Part shown: positions 47,674 to 59,596 of the stretch, piece after piece
How the letters are laid out: the number at the start of each line of letters is the position of its first letter
Numbering within the stretch: position 1 is the stretch's first letter
Source of the DNA: Trichosphaerium sp. ATCC 40318
Taxonomy: Eukaryota > Discosea > Flabellinia > Trichosidae
Direction: 5' to 3'
Length of the DNA: 64,000 nt
Assembly (NCBI GenBank): GCA_038496445.1
Contig: JALMLS010000207.1
Span: 54,490-118,489, forward strand
Notes under the pieces: model-generated
What the model was told of the DNA's origin: nothing
Databases searched by the model: none
Seen by the model: only the letters and a program-made list of their open reading frames with translations
Position numbers and translations under genes: made by a program

Positions 47674-48886
47674 TTACGTATCAAACTCTCCAGAGTTTCC
47701 TGAAATTCGCCCATCTACCATTGTGTTTTTGGTAATACTTTCTATAAGAATTCTATCATTTCCATCGCCACCAGCAACAATGGTATTCGCTGCTGATGAA
47801 GGTTCTGCAAAAAATTAAACAAACAAAAAAAAAAGTATTGTTTGCATACGAATGACAACTTCTGATACTATGATAACATCGTCATCGCCCTCACCAATTA
47901 TACTTTCTACAAAAGAGCACTTTGCACTGATAACATCATTACCACTACCGCCTTATGCACGTGTAAGCAGTTTGCTAGCAAAATACAAACAACTTTTTTC
48001 TGTTGAGAAAGTACCTGCAATACGCTGAACATCACTGTTTTGTACATCAATACAATCGTCATTAGAACCTCCAAATACGTCCCCTACAAAACTGTGTACG
48101 AATTCATAAGGCAGAACTTTAATACAGTCATCTCCATTTTGTCCACTCAAGCGGTCCCTATTTTGATACAAAACATTAAATGCGCAGGAACACTTTGCCA
48201 CTTACGGTAATATACCACGTTTTTTTTCACTGCCGATAGCCATACTACCTTCGAAAATGATATCATCATTTTGGTTTCCTCCATTAACTGCTTCGGTAGT
48301 AGATTGGGTGACTCTGATACAATCATTGCCATCGCCTGGTGTTGTAAGTAAAAAAAAATACAACTAATCTCACCTCCTACTATTCTAGTTGTAGTAGCTC
48401 CATCGATTACACGAATGCAATCATCACCTTCATTACCACTTATCTGACCAGTTTTTGCACTTGAGCCTCTGACAAGGATACAATCATCACCATCAGTTCC
48501 AATAACTAAATCAACAGTAGTCTCAATAATAACGCAAGTGCCAATATCTTCGAGCCTCACTTAACAAACTCTTTTAATAAACACCAAATGTACTAAATTG
48601 ACAGAAAAGTATAAAAATATCAAAGTTCTTCAAACATAAAAAAAAAATAGGAGCTTACCGAAATTTGAGCCATCAGGTGTTGCTATATTACAATTATTTT
48701 CGAAATCGCATGTAGTACACGCCATACACCTACAATCACACCCAGGCACTTCAGGTAAGCCTGGCTGCGCGTAAAAAAGGCTTGGAACTAAGTTGGTGTA
48801 AACGCTAAGATAATTTGTTATTAATCTTGATTGGTACAAAAGGAAAGCCAAAGTATGAATATCTTATGAATAGATGTTGTTTCCAT
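47674..48886 (-). CDS. Secreted Cys-rich protein with RTX-like beta-roll repeats
   Basis: The start at 48886 with a 50-base intron gives a signal peptide (METTSIHKIFILWLSFF, PSLFYA) before QPGLPEVPG. A compact Cys-rich block follows (CDCRCMACTTCDFENNC). Then come six to eight repeats of about 35-40 residues built on GDDCIxV, for example TDGDDCILVRG, GNEGDDCIRVIDG, SGQNGDDCIKVLP, GGSNDDCIDVQN, plus Cys-free versions GDGNDRILIE and GGSGNDVISAK. This is the calcium-binding GGxGxDxUx beta-roll pattern of bacterial RTX proteins, with cysteine often at the position before the large hydrophobic residue. No catalytic or pore-forming part is present, so there is no reason to call it a toxin. It is likely a secreted or wall protein. 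Splicing near 48160-48200 is inferred. Confidence 0.65.
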
Positions 48887-49478
48887 TGTTTTAATTGCTG
48901 TATATCTCTGTGCGCTGAATAGGCTACAAGTCCTTTTTATGAGCCCCACACTGTCTCAATGAATATTTTTACACAATGTGATGCTATACAGAACGGTTTG
49001 AGGTTAAACAGATGGCCACATTGTGTTGTAGGGTTTTCTGTAAAAGTCCGAAAACTCATATTTTTTTTGTGCACTATAGAGTAAATAACATAATTCTCCA
49101 CACAAACGAGTAATTATTACGTCTTTGGCAATGAGCGCACGCTACGATACTTACGGTATGTTTTAATACAGCAATAATTAAGTACAGCCTCAACCTGCTT
49201 TAAAAGCACCTACCAGGCGTTAATAGCGCTGTTGTATTTATTTGCGATAGTTTTTTCACCCAACACAGGTTAAATAGAAGAAGCATACGCAAATGGTGTG
49301 CGTAGTGTAGATTTGATATCTGTGCGCAGCAAGACAAGCTCTTGTCGTGGCTAGAACTCTTTTTTTTTTCTTCAATTTCAATCACGTGATTTTCTGTTTG
49401 AAGAAACCCAAACATGCTAATGTAGTCGTAGGAAACTTGAAACCCCACGCATGTTGGAATAATCCAGCTGTCCCTGGG
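48887..49478. other. Intergenic region upstream of the mucin-like gene
   Basis: No gene seen. TCACGTGA at 49382-49389 lies about 90 bases before the mucin-like start codon, preceded by a T-rich tract. Confidence 0.4.
49382..49389. promoter_or_regulatory. TCACGTGA palindrome upstream of the mucin-like gene
   Basis: The recurrent octamer sits about 90 bases before the ATG at 49479. Its position fits a promoter element, but the same sequence is frequent in introns here, so function is inferred. Confidence 0.3.
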
Positions 49479-52400
49479 ATGCTGTTTTCACTGGTTTACA
49501 GTTTGTTAGTGATATTTGCGTATGTGTTGTTCTATACACAAGTACTAAGAAAGTTTAGGTGATTCCCAACAACCCGACAGTACTCACATCTAACAACATA
49601 GATGGAAGTAGAAACACATTTATTCAGTTGTTTTTACAGCATTGCTACACAAAATATCCAAAGAGGAGGAAGGAAATAGAACATAACTATGAGGAGCATC
49701 GCTGTGGAAAATATAGCCCTGATTTTAGTGTCTGTGAAATTCACAGCTACGTTAGAAGTGTTTGTGTTTCATTTCATGCATTTTCTAACTATAACAGCGG
49801 TTGCAAATGTGAAGGTGAGCATAATAAACTATTGCCATCCGTGCTTCTGACACATCCAGATTACAGAGTGTTGCATCAGTTGTGCATTTTTGGAGAGCAA
49901 GATATTGAAGCAAAAATATGCAACTGGCTTAATAAACGTCTTTCAGTTTCAAACAACTGTCTGACTTGCAGTGAGGGAGGGTTTAAGGCTGCTAAGGTAT
50001 GTAGCTTTATATTATTTTGAAAACAACCTAATTTGATAAAGAGTGTGACATTACCGGCTTTGATTACAGTGTATCCAAATCCCAATGTTGTTCAGGACAT
50101 GGCCAAATTACCTAAGACTTTAAACTCCATGGAAGGTATGTAAAGACAGTTAGCATTTGCACTTACATAAGCAGAACTTGGGAGGCAGCTTACATTTTGA
50201 TGTGGCAGCCTAAACCGCATCCACATTTCGCAACATATGTGAATAACAATGGAACTTGGTGGTTTATTGATTGTATAACATCACTTCCTGTGGAATCTAA
50301 TCCTTGTACGCTATATTCAAATATTGAACAAACAAACAGCGACAGAAGCAAAAAGAAACAAAAATGGCAATCACAAGTGGCTTCTTGAAGCAACAGTAAA
50401 CACAAAAAAGGGTTCTTGTAGGTGTTTTGTGTGGGAATGCTGTAGGTAAGTAATCTATTTTTTAAACCTCACATCTTGTTTTTCTAACCAACAATAGGTT
50501 TTAACAAAAAGTTATCTTGTAAGCTGTTAAAAAGACACCACTCATTGGCAAACAAATTTCCAATATCTGAAACACCTATAGTTACAACTATAAAAGGGCC
50601 AACTAAACTTCCAAGGCTTGTTGTACAACGTACAATGTTAAAACTGAGGCACCAAGTACAAAGGCCAACAAAAGAAGGTTCAAGACAGAAGGATTACTGT
50701 TGATGATACGTTGTCTTAACTTCTGTCACAGAAACACCTTCTACAAGCTCATCAACCACTGCTTCACAGCCAACTGTTGCACCAACAACGGATGCTCCAA
50801 CTATTGCTGCACACAACAACAGATGCACCTAACTGGTACTTGCTTGATATTTTTTAGCTTTCTTTCTAACTGTGATAGATGCGCCAACTACACCTACAAC
50901 TGCAGCCCCTACCACAGCCACACCAACAACTGATGCTCTTACTGCAAGTACTCCAACAATAGAACTGCTAACAACAGCTTCAACTACAGATGCTCCTATC
51001 ACCAAAACCCAGCTCCAACCGCCAATGTACCTACGACTGAAGCTCCAACAAAAGCACCAACCACAAAGGCCCCTATAACTGATGCTCCTACCACTGTGGC
51101 ACCTACTACAGACGCACCAACAACTGAGACAATAAACTATAGATGCTCCAACCACTGATGCACTGACAGCAGAGGCTACAGCGAAAGCGCCAACTACTGG
51201 CACTCCAACAACCAAGGGGCCAACAAAAGCTGCGCCAACCACAGTAACACCTACTACAGATGCACCAACCACCGAAGCCCCAACGACTGAGGCTCCTACA
51301 ACTGTAGCGCCTACTATAGAAGCACCAACAACAGAGGCTCCAACTACAGATGCACCTACCACAGAGGCACCAACGACTGAAGCTCCTACCACGTATGCGC
51401 CTACAACCGAAGCTCCAACGACAGAGGCTCCTACCACTGAACCACCAACGACAGAGGCACCAACAACAGAGGTTCCAACCACTGTAGCGCCTACTACAGA
51501 GGCACCAACACCTGAAGCACCAACTACAGAGGCTCCTACCACTGTAGCACCTACTACAGATGCACCTACCACCGAAGCACCAACGACAGAAGCACCAACA
51601 ACTGAGGCTCCTACAACTGGTACTCGATCGATATAATTTTTACTTTTCTCCTAACAGTGATAGATGCACCAACTATAGTAGCACCAACTACAGATGCACC
51701 TACAACAGATGCTCCAACAACTGAAGCTCCAACAACAGAGGTGCCAACAACAGAAGCACCAACTACTGAGGCTCCAACAACTGAAGTGCCAACGACAGAA
51801 GCACCAACAACTGAGGCTCCTACTACAAAGGCACCTACTATGGAACCTCTAACTACCGAGGCACCAACAACACAGCATCCAACTACAATGCCACCAATGA
51901 GATCTCCACCAACTACAGAAGCGCCAACTACTGTAGCGCCTACCACAGAGACACCAACAACTGAGGCTCCAACTACTGATGCTCCAACTACAGAGGCACC
52001 TACAACTGTAGCGCCAACAACGGAGGCTCCAACCACAGAGGTTCCTACAACTGCTGCGCCAATAACAGAAGCGCCAACAACACAGCATCCAACTACAATG
52101 CCACCAATGACGCCTCCACCAACTACAGAAGCACCTACAACTGAAACTCCAACTACTGAGGCACCAACAACTGGTACTTGATTTATATTGTTATCTTTTT
52201 CCATCTAACAGTAATAGATGCACTAACTACACAAGCACCAAGCACAGAAGCTCCAACAACTGCAACCCCTACCACTGATGCGCCAACAACGGAGGCTCCT
52301 ACAACTGCAGCCCCTACTACTGAGGCTCCAACAACTGAGGCTCCTACAACTGTAGCACCTACTACTGGCTCCAACTACAGAAGCACCAACTACTGAGGTA

Positions 52401-54543
52401 CCTACCACTGAAGCTCCTACAACTGTAGCACCTACTACTGAAGCCCCTACTACGGAAGCTCCAACTACAGGAGCTCCTACAACCGAAGCTCCTACCACAG
52501 AGGCGCCTACAACTAAGGCACCAACAACAGATGCACCAACAACCGAAGCTCCAACTACTGCTGCTCCTACCACGGATGCACCTACAACCGAAGCTCCAAC
52601 GACAGAAGCACCAACTACAGAGGTTCCAACAACATTGGCGCCAACGACAGAGGCACCAACAACTGACACACCAACAACTGAAGCACCTACAACTGTAGCG
52701 CCTACCACTGAAGCACCTACTACATTGGCGCCTACTACGGAGGTTCCCACGACTGAGGCACCAACTACAGTAGCTCCTACGACTGAAGCTCCAACGACTG
52801 AAGCACCAACGACTGAGGCTCCAACCACTGTAGCGCCTACTACAGATGCACCAACAACTGATGCACCAGTGACAGATGCTCCAACAACTGAAGCCCCAAC
52901 GACTGAGGCTCCAACTACAGAAGCACCAACTACTGAAGCCCCAACTACAGAGTCGCCTACAACTGATGCACCAACAACTGAGTCACCAACTACAGCTACT
53001 CCTACAACAGCAGCACCAACAACTGAAGCTCCTACAACTGTAGCACCAACCACTGCAACCCCTACAACTGTAGCTCCTACAACTGACGCTCCAACTACTG
53101 ACGCTCCAACTACTGAAGCTCCAATTACAGAGGCTCCTACAACTGAAGCTCCAACTACGGAACCTCCAACGACTGAAGCACCAACTACTGATACTCCAAC
53201 TACTGATGCTCCTACAACTGAAACACCTACTACTGACGCTCCAACTACTGATGCACCAACTACAGAGGCTCCTACAACTGTAGCACCAACAACTGAAGTG
53301 CCAACAACTGAAGCTCCAACCACAGATGCACCTACTACTGAAGCACCAACAACAGTAGCACCAACTACAGATGCTCCAACCACCGAATCGCCAACTACTG
53401 AGGCTCCAACAACTGAACCACCTACAACTGATGTGCCTACGACTGAAACTCCAACTACTGAAGCACCTACAACTGTAGCACCAACAACTGGTACTTTGTA
53501 TTTTACTTTCCAAAGCAACTAACTTTCTTTGTAGATGCACCAACTACAGATGCCCCAACAACTGTTGCACCAACAACCGAAGCACCGACTACTGAAGTCC
53601 CTACTACAGAATCGCCTACAACTGATGCGCCAACAACAGAGGTTCCTACCACTGAAGCTCCTACAACTGTAACACCTACTACATTGGCGCCTACTACAGA
53701 GGTTCCCACGACTGAGGCACCAACTACAGTAGCTCCTACGACTGAAGCTCCAACCACAGATGCACCTACGACTGAGGCGCCAACAACCGAAGCACCAACT
53801 ACTGTAGCCCCTACTACAGAGTCGCCTACAACTGAAGCTCCAACTACAGCGGCTCCTACAACTGATGCACCAACAACAGAGTCACCAACTACAGCTACTC
53901 CTACAACAGAGGCACCAACAACTGAAGCTCCAACTACTGAAGCTCCTACTACAGAGGCTCCTACAACTGTAGCACCAACCACTGCAACCCCTACAACTGT
54001 AGCACCTACTACTGACGCTCCAACTACTGAAGCTCCTACTACAGAGGCTCCTACAACTGTAGCACCAACAACTGAACCTCCTACAACTGAGGCTCCAACT
54101 ACGGAGGTTCCTACTACTGATGCTCCTACAACTGGTACTTTTTATTTGCTTTTTATGCATACTAACTTCGCTTGCAGAGTCTCCTACAACTGAAGTTCCA
54201 ACAACTGAAACTCCTACTACAGAAGCACCAACCACTTTAGTGCCAACCACTGAAGTACAACTACAGCTTCTCCAACCACCGAAACCCCTACAACTGTAGC
54301 GCCTACTACTGACACTCCAACTACAGAGGCTCCTACAACTGTAGCTCCTACAACTGCTACCCCAACAACTGCGGCTCCAACAACGGAGGCATGAAACTCC
54401 AACAACAGAGTCTCCAACAACAGAAGTGCCTACAACAGAAGCTCCAACTACTGAGGCTCCTACCACGGAGGCATGAAACTCCAACGACACTTGCAACTAC
54501 AACTGAAGCTCCTACTAAATCTCCAACTACAAAGGCTCAATAA
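49479..54543 (+). CDS. Secreted mucin-like protein with PTTEA repeats, partly degenerate
   Basis: The start MLFSLVYSLLVIF is a signal peptide. A 41-base intron with an apparent GC donor at 49518 joins VIPNNPTVLTSNNIDG. The next exon is Cys-containing (CGKYSPDFSVCEIHSY, CNWLNKRLSVSNNC), a possible binding head; 50020-50700 could not be spliced cleanly. From 50750 the protein is almost pure PTTEA/PTTDA repeat, expected to be heavily O-glycosylated and rod-like. Five introns (50836-50878, 51620-51663, 52174-52217, 53491-53534, 54135-54177) all start GTACTT-like or GTACTC and are phase 1, so exons join TTG to DAPTT. Single-base losses break the frame near 51010, 51130, 54260, 54390 and 54475, and the tail decays further to 54775. 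Either the ends are pseudogenised or the assembly has errors. Confidence 0.6.
49518..49558 (+). other. Candidate GC-AG intron (GCGTATGT donor)
   Basis: Only a GC donor joins the signal-peptide exon to VIPNNPTVL in frame; the GT two bases later gives a stop at the junction. Depends on the chosen start. Confidence 0.4.
50750..54540 (+). repeat. 15-bp PTTEA repeat array in exon-sized modules
   Basis: More than 150 copies of a 15-base unit, roughly CCAACTACTGAGGCT, which encodes Pro-Thr-Thr-Glu/Asp/Val-Ala. They lie in modules separated by five similar introns. Each complete module begins (G)ATGCACCAACTACA and ends ACAACTG, so modules look like duplicated exons. Third codon positions vary freely while the amino acids stay fixed in the middle modules (51660-54130), which argues for selection on the plus-strand protein. 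The reverse strand is also open for over 400 codons (VVGAS repeats). Confidence 0.85.
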
Positions 54544-55029
54544 ATGGTACTTCCAACTTTACTTTCTAGAACTAACTTTATTTACGGAGGCAACTACAAT
54601 AGTACCTTCAAGTGCTTCATCAACTGCTGAGGTACCTTGTACAGATGCATCTACAACTGATGCTTGGCTTCAACTAAATAAACTACACCAAAGACGCCTA
54701 CTGCATCCAAAGAAGCTCCAAGGCTTTTACAAGGCACTATTTTTATGGCTACTAAAAAAGCAATTTGCTAATTAAGATGATGCCGAAGATGGGTGTATTT
54801 ATGTATTGTTTTAAGTGTAATTGTATATTTACATACTCGTTGGAGCCCTTTGTACATGGGTACCCAATATGGAAAGTGTGTTGGACGTGTAACATTGTCC
54901 GAAAATAAAATATGGTTTCTGTGAACACGAAAAAAAACGCTGCGGATGCTGCTCAAATTTGTTTAAGATTGTGTACGAAAATAGGAGCGCTATGGACCAG
55001 TTAACATAGTCGCCTGGGTGTGGAGAGCA

Positions 55030-55699
55030 GGTTTAGACAAGTTTTAGACCAATTACTAAGACTGGCGACTATTCAGCGCATGGAGATATGGTACAGCGGT
55101 GGTGACTTATACCATAAGAAGGCAGCTGCCTATTTCAAGGTAGGCGCACTTGTAATATTAGTAAAGATTGTAGAGCGCCTTAGAGCACTCAGGTGCTTCA
55201 ATACTGAGCCTTTTATCATGTTACACCGCTTCAAGCATAGATCATTGACGTGTATTAATGCTTTTCCTTCATCTGAAATTGATTTCCCGTCAATTATGTC
55301 AACTTTTCTAGATTGCCAACAATGTATTTGATAGTATGTATTCCTCCATCAAGCAAAGCAAGAACGCCTACATCTGTTATTTTTGAATATGAGACATCTA
55401 TTGAGTTAACACCAGAAAGACAAGAATAGTCCGCTTCTGATAGAGCTTCGGGTTTACAAATAATGCGAGTGTTTTTAAGTAATGGATTGCCTTTCAGAAC
55501 ATGACAATCTGTTGGTACATACAATAATAGTTTGTCAAAGCCAAGGTTATTGCGAATGATGTTATTAAATAAATGACAAACTCTTGTTGTGCTTATTCGC
55601 TCCCACTTGTCCAAGTGACTCAGTATCTGTGTAAGCGTCTCTGGTGGCACGTGTTGAATAGATTTAATGGCGATCACAATGGATATGTTTTAGCGACAT
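55030..55699 (-). pseudogene. Truncated F-box/LRR pseudogene
   Basis: An inverted, broken copy of the gene at 59597-60799. The original ATG (55699) is followed by a two-base shortening that shifts the frame before IKSIQHVPPETL. From there to HTIKYI about 115 residues are nearly identical to the intact copy. Then about 160 bases (the DLTDTQITD to WLQHL part) are missing, and VGNLEKLT is followed by a stop and further shifts down to about 55030. The later LRR region is absent. A 127-codon frame remains open from 55677, so a short F-box-only product is conceivable. Confidence 0.75.
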
Positions 55700-56140
55700 G
55701 GAATAGCGTCAGAGATGTGCTTGTTTGAGATGATTTAGATAAGCTAGTTTGATATTGCGAATGCTATTGTATCTCAGGAGCCTTACTTTTCCGGTTACAA
55801 GAAGGCTCAGTTAGGTTTTGATAGCCTTCCTTGTACACCAAGAGACCCAAACTTATCCTAACATAGCCATAACGCTTCTTAAATGACTGTGAATAAGAGA
55901 ACAAATACAACATTTTAAGGATGAGTAGAAACATTGAAGTATTGACCTTTTGGAGAATCCACCTACGTGTACCTTATAATGAACCTCATACCCCATTCAT
56001 ATATTAATACATGAACTTGTTGCATGACTGTACTCTTTTTTTTTTAACATGCGTTTGAAAAGTCAGAATTTGCTGATAAACTCAGTAAAGTCATTGGATT
56101 CTTTAGAAATTTCGTTTCTTTTCACAAAAACTTGCCAACA
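55700..56140. other. Spacer before the two-repeat membrane protein
   Basis: About 440 bases, no gene. A T-run lies near 56035. Confidence 0.45.
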
Positions 56141-58855
56141 ATGCACCTCTTCCTGTGTCTTATTTTACTTGTTTTATCTACAAACGTTATATCACAAACT
56201 ATAACTACGTTACATCATGATCTGACGGTTGAAGAGCGTACTGAGTGTGATTCGTACTCATACTTTTCTTTCGAAGTAACCGAATACTGCTCTGACCTTC
56301 GTATACACATTGAAAGGATCGAAGGTATTTGTTGTCATCATATAACGTTGAAATCCTTAAAACTCTTAGGAGAACCCGATTTATACGTCAGTAAAGCGCC
56401 TATACGTTATCCCACGTTAGATCATTTAACGTGGACGTCTTACGGTTAGTTAAAACGGTTTGGACTCTAAAACGTTTGCTGACGTTATGACCTTAGAATG
56501 GGGTGATGATGATATGATTATAAGCCACTGGGATCCTGAATTTGATATTGGCACTTTCTATATTGGCGTTCTGAGCTACTGTGGCACTGAAGTAAATGGT
56601 ACCTCAAGTCTATTTTGTTTTCTTGGTCTTTTTCACTTTAAACTTACTGTCTTTAGATGGTAGACCCGCCATTTATAACATAACAGCTAGCTTAGTACCA
56701 CCAACATGTACGCCATTGCCTATAGTTTGTTTCAACTGAGCGAATAGCTGTTGTTTAACACTTACAACTTTGAATAGATAATATTTTACATGCCCCTATT
56801 GTGAATAATCCTCTTGTTGCCAACGGCTACACCCACCATAAGTTCTGTGTTCCAAAACCTGCTTCTGAAGGTATGTTTAATCTATGTTTACTAGTGACTC
56901 TTTGCTTATTATTGATTGTAGACATATGCACAGACATTCGTGTTACTCTTGATAACGATCTATCAATATCGTTTCCTGAATTGCTTGTTTCGCAATCTCA
57001 TGTTGAACCACTATTGAAAGGTCATAGTTGGAAACTCGCTGATATTGTTAGAAGGCATGTTGATATCAAACATAATGACCCTGACTTTCGATATGGACAC
57101 TATTTTGTATCAGGTAAGATATCAAAAACCAGCACCTAAATATTTTTCCTATTTTTTTCTATCCTCTATCTTGAGCCCACGTGTTCTTAAAATTGAGATG
57201 TAAAGTCATTTTAACGCTGACATTGTGGCTGATTTTGTTGTAGTGTTTGGATGGTGTACTCCTGTTGGTGAGTGTGGCGTTCCTGATGAAAATTGTACTT
57301 CAAGCTGTACAAGAGTTTCTGAAGACGCCTACAACTTGACTGTTTCACTCACACAGATACCTTGTGAAGAAACACCAAAATTAGTACCTAAAAGTCAAGA
57401 AATCCTCTTAAACGCAACAGCAAAAACAGGAGAAGCTGATGTACGCTACAGTTAAGTCATCTAAGCCTTAATTATTTTGTTTTTTAGTGTGACACCTATA
57501 CGTACTATAAGATTAAAGTATTGGAAGAATGTCATGATCTACGTATTCAAGTCAATACTATAGAAGGTCAGCCAAACTTATATGTAGGAAAGTACCCTGT
57601 CAAGTACGTTGAGGCGAATTTAGTTGTTTTTTCTTAACTTTTTCTTACATACTCTAGAAACCCTACCTTGGATCATTTAACATGGACTTCGTATGATTGG
57701 GGCGATGAAGATATGACAATATCTCATTGGGACCCTGAGTTCGAGAAGGCAAGGCTTTTATGAGCTCGCTTGTTTTAGTACTAACCCAAACAACTAGGGA
57801 GACTATTACATTGGCGTTCATGCGTATTGTGGTGAAGACATTAATGACAGACGTCCCGCAAAATATAATATTACAGCTTCAATATTACCTGGTGCGTGAA
57901 TACATTATCGATTGGTTGCGGGATATTCCTGTTGAGGCGCTTTGGATGTGTTCTTGGCAAGGGATTTTTTTAACTCTTTTATTTTTTTAGCACCATCAAA
58001 TGTACTGTTTGAACCGGTTGACAACAACCCTCTTGTAGCCAATGGTTTTGAGTACCATCAATTCTGTGTAGATAGATCCGATAGAGATGTTTTAATTACT
58101 CTCGAAAATGATCTCACAAAGTCCTTTCCAGAACTTCTTGTATCCAGGTAAAAGATTGTTCCTTTTTGTTTCTTTATTTAGCTCTGTTCTATTAGAAGCA
58201 TTGTCAAGCCTAATCTGAATTCGCATTCATGGAAACTGGCTCAAATTGAAAGAAGACATGTTCTGATCAAACACGACGATCCAGACTTCAGACCAGGTTT
58301 GTCATAAACCTTTTGTTTTTTATTCTTAAAACGAGTTCAAAGGACATTTCTTTGTTTCAGTGTACGGTTGGTGTACGCCTATAGGCCAATGTGGTGTACC
58401 AGATGACCAATGTTCTTCATCTTGCAGACATGTTGAAACAGATTCCTATAACCTCAAGGCACGTGATATTTTACTAGTGAAGTTTCTTAAATTTTTCTTG
58501 TAAAAAGGTAGAATATGTCGAACCAGGAATGACAACGACCATTGCTCCAGTTGTAGTTAGTGAACCCGTCACTCCTCCGACATCAAGTTCGCCAGAAGTT
58601 ATAATATCACCACAAGGCGATAGTTACAAAGGTACATCTATTTCTTTGCCAGCTACTTACGTGTATTGTAGGAGTAGCAATAGCTGCGATAATTATTGCT
58701 TTGATTGTATGGAATTACTTGAAAATGTCTCGTTCTCTGTGTTATCTTACCAACTCTTTTAGGCTGTAATCTTGGTGGGTTTTATGTTAGTATTTATGCG
58801 ATTCCACTACATGAAAACACCTGCGAAGAATGTGGCCAGCATGCACGAAGTATAA
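56141..58855 (+). CDS. Type I membrane protein with two long tandem repeats
   Basis: The signal peptide is MHLFLCLILLVLSTNVIS. Two tandem units of about 300 residues follow (56200-57400 and 57490-58470). Each has a pre-peptidase C-terminal-like beta domain: YFSFEVTEYCSDLRIHIE, then TLDHLTWTSY, then ISHWDPEFD and YIGVLSYCG in unit one; CHDLRIQVNTIEGQPNLYV, ISHWDPEFE and YYIGVHAYCGED in unit two. Each then has NNPLVANGY/F with FCV, SFPELLVS, HSWKLA, and a Cys motif (GWCTPVGECGVPDENC). A Thr/Pro stalk leads to one membrane span (GVAIAAIIIALIAVILVGF) and a short tail ending SMHEV. One intron (58459-58507) uses a GC donor. A surface adhesin or receptor is plausible; ligand unknown. Confidence 0.7.
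58459..58507 (+). other. GC-AG intron (GCACGTGA donor) in the membrane protein
   Basis: Splicing joins TDSYNLK to VEYVEPGM in frame. The donor AAG|GCACGTGA matches the other cases. Confidence 0.65.
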
Positions 58856-59596
58856 GACACTCAAGGAACAAGAACACTCAACTTTTGCATTTCTTTTAAA
58901 TTTTTTTTTTTGCAAGTCTAGAGGTGCTCTTTTACTAGCTTGTCAGTGATGATATCTTTTATCACCTGTCATAGTATTAGTAATAGGGCTGAGATTATAC
59001 TCTTTAAACCTGATCGTCGTAATTGGCGCGAAGGGAAGGCTTGCAAAGAAAAGGAAAACCAAAAAAAAAAAAACAAAAACAAAACAAAAAAATAATAATA
59101 ATAAAAAACCTGTTGAGTGTTACGCGTGTTTCAATATCATTGTCAAGTATTGTCGCTAGATATATACGGTTATAGATATATAGTTTAGTATATAATATAG
59201 TATATCTATATATGTTTAGAAAAAGTTTTACTCGCTTCTAAAGCCACGTTTTTGAGGATTATTGAAAAAGATTCCAACGTTTTGTTCTTTGAAAGCTGCT
59301 TAACTTTTTCTCAAATCTCGAACTCCTTTACAATACTTGCTCAACCCTCGCTGTAACATGATGCTAAAGGAAGTTTGTAGTAAATTGCGTCTAACTAAAC
59401 GCTTACACTACCTCCACATTCCCAGTAAAACAGTCATGTTGTAGCTCATTTTAAATAAAAATAAGCGCCATAAAAACCATAAAAAGCACATCACGCATTG
59501 GGCGAGGTGATGAATAGCACACGCGAAAATTCGCGACCTGATTTTCCATTTTACCCCATTACGTAATATATCGTAGACACGGAAATAACAATTGCT
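58856..59596. other. Intergenic region with low-complexity DNA
   Basis: No gene. It holds an A-rich low-complexity tract at 59060-59110 and an AT-palindromic tract at 59160-59225 (agatatatacgg, then tatataatatagtat), which might form a hairpin. Confidence 0.5.

Noticed and set aside
47453-47818. 121-codon plus-strand frame after the DENN gene
   Set aside because: It overlaps the well-supported beta-roll gene on the other strand, lacks an ATG at its start in context, and has no family signal.
52223-53518. A 431-codon open frame on the minus strand (VVGAS repeats) across the mucin array
   Set aside because: It is the mirror of the 15-base repeat, has no stops only because of repeat composition, and ignores the five good plus-strand introns whose phase keeps the PTTEA frame.
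55020-55331. 103-codon plus-strand frame
   Set aside because: It is antisense to the decayed LRR part of the pseudogene on the minus strand.
59060-59225. Poly-A and AT-palindrome tracts as a possible origin or insertion remnant
   Set aside because: Low-complexity AT DNA is common in such genomes, and no flanking repeats or target-site duplication were seen.
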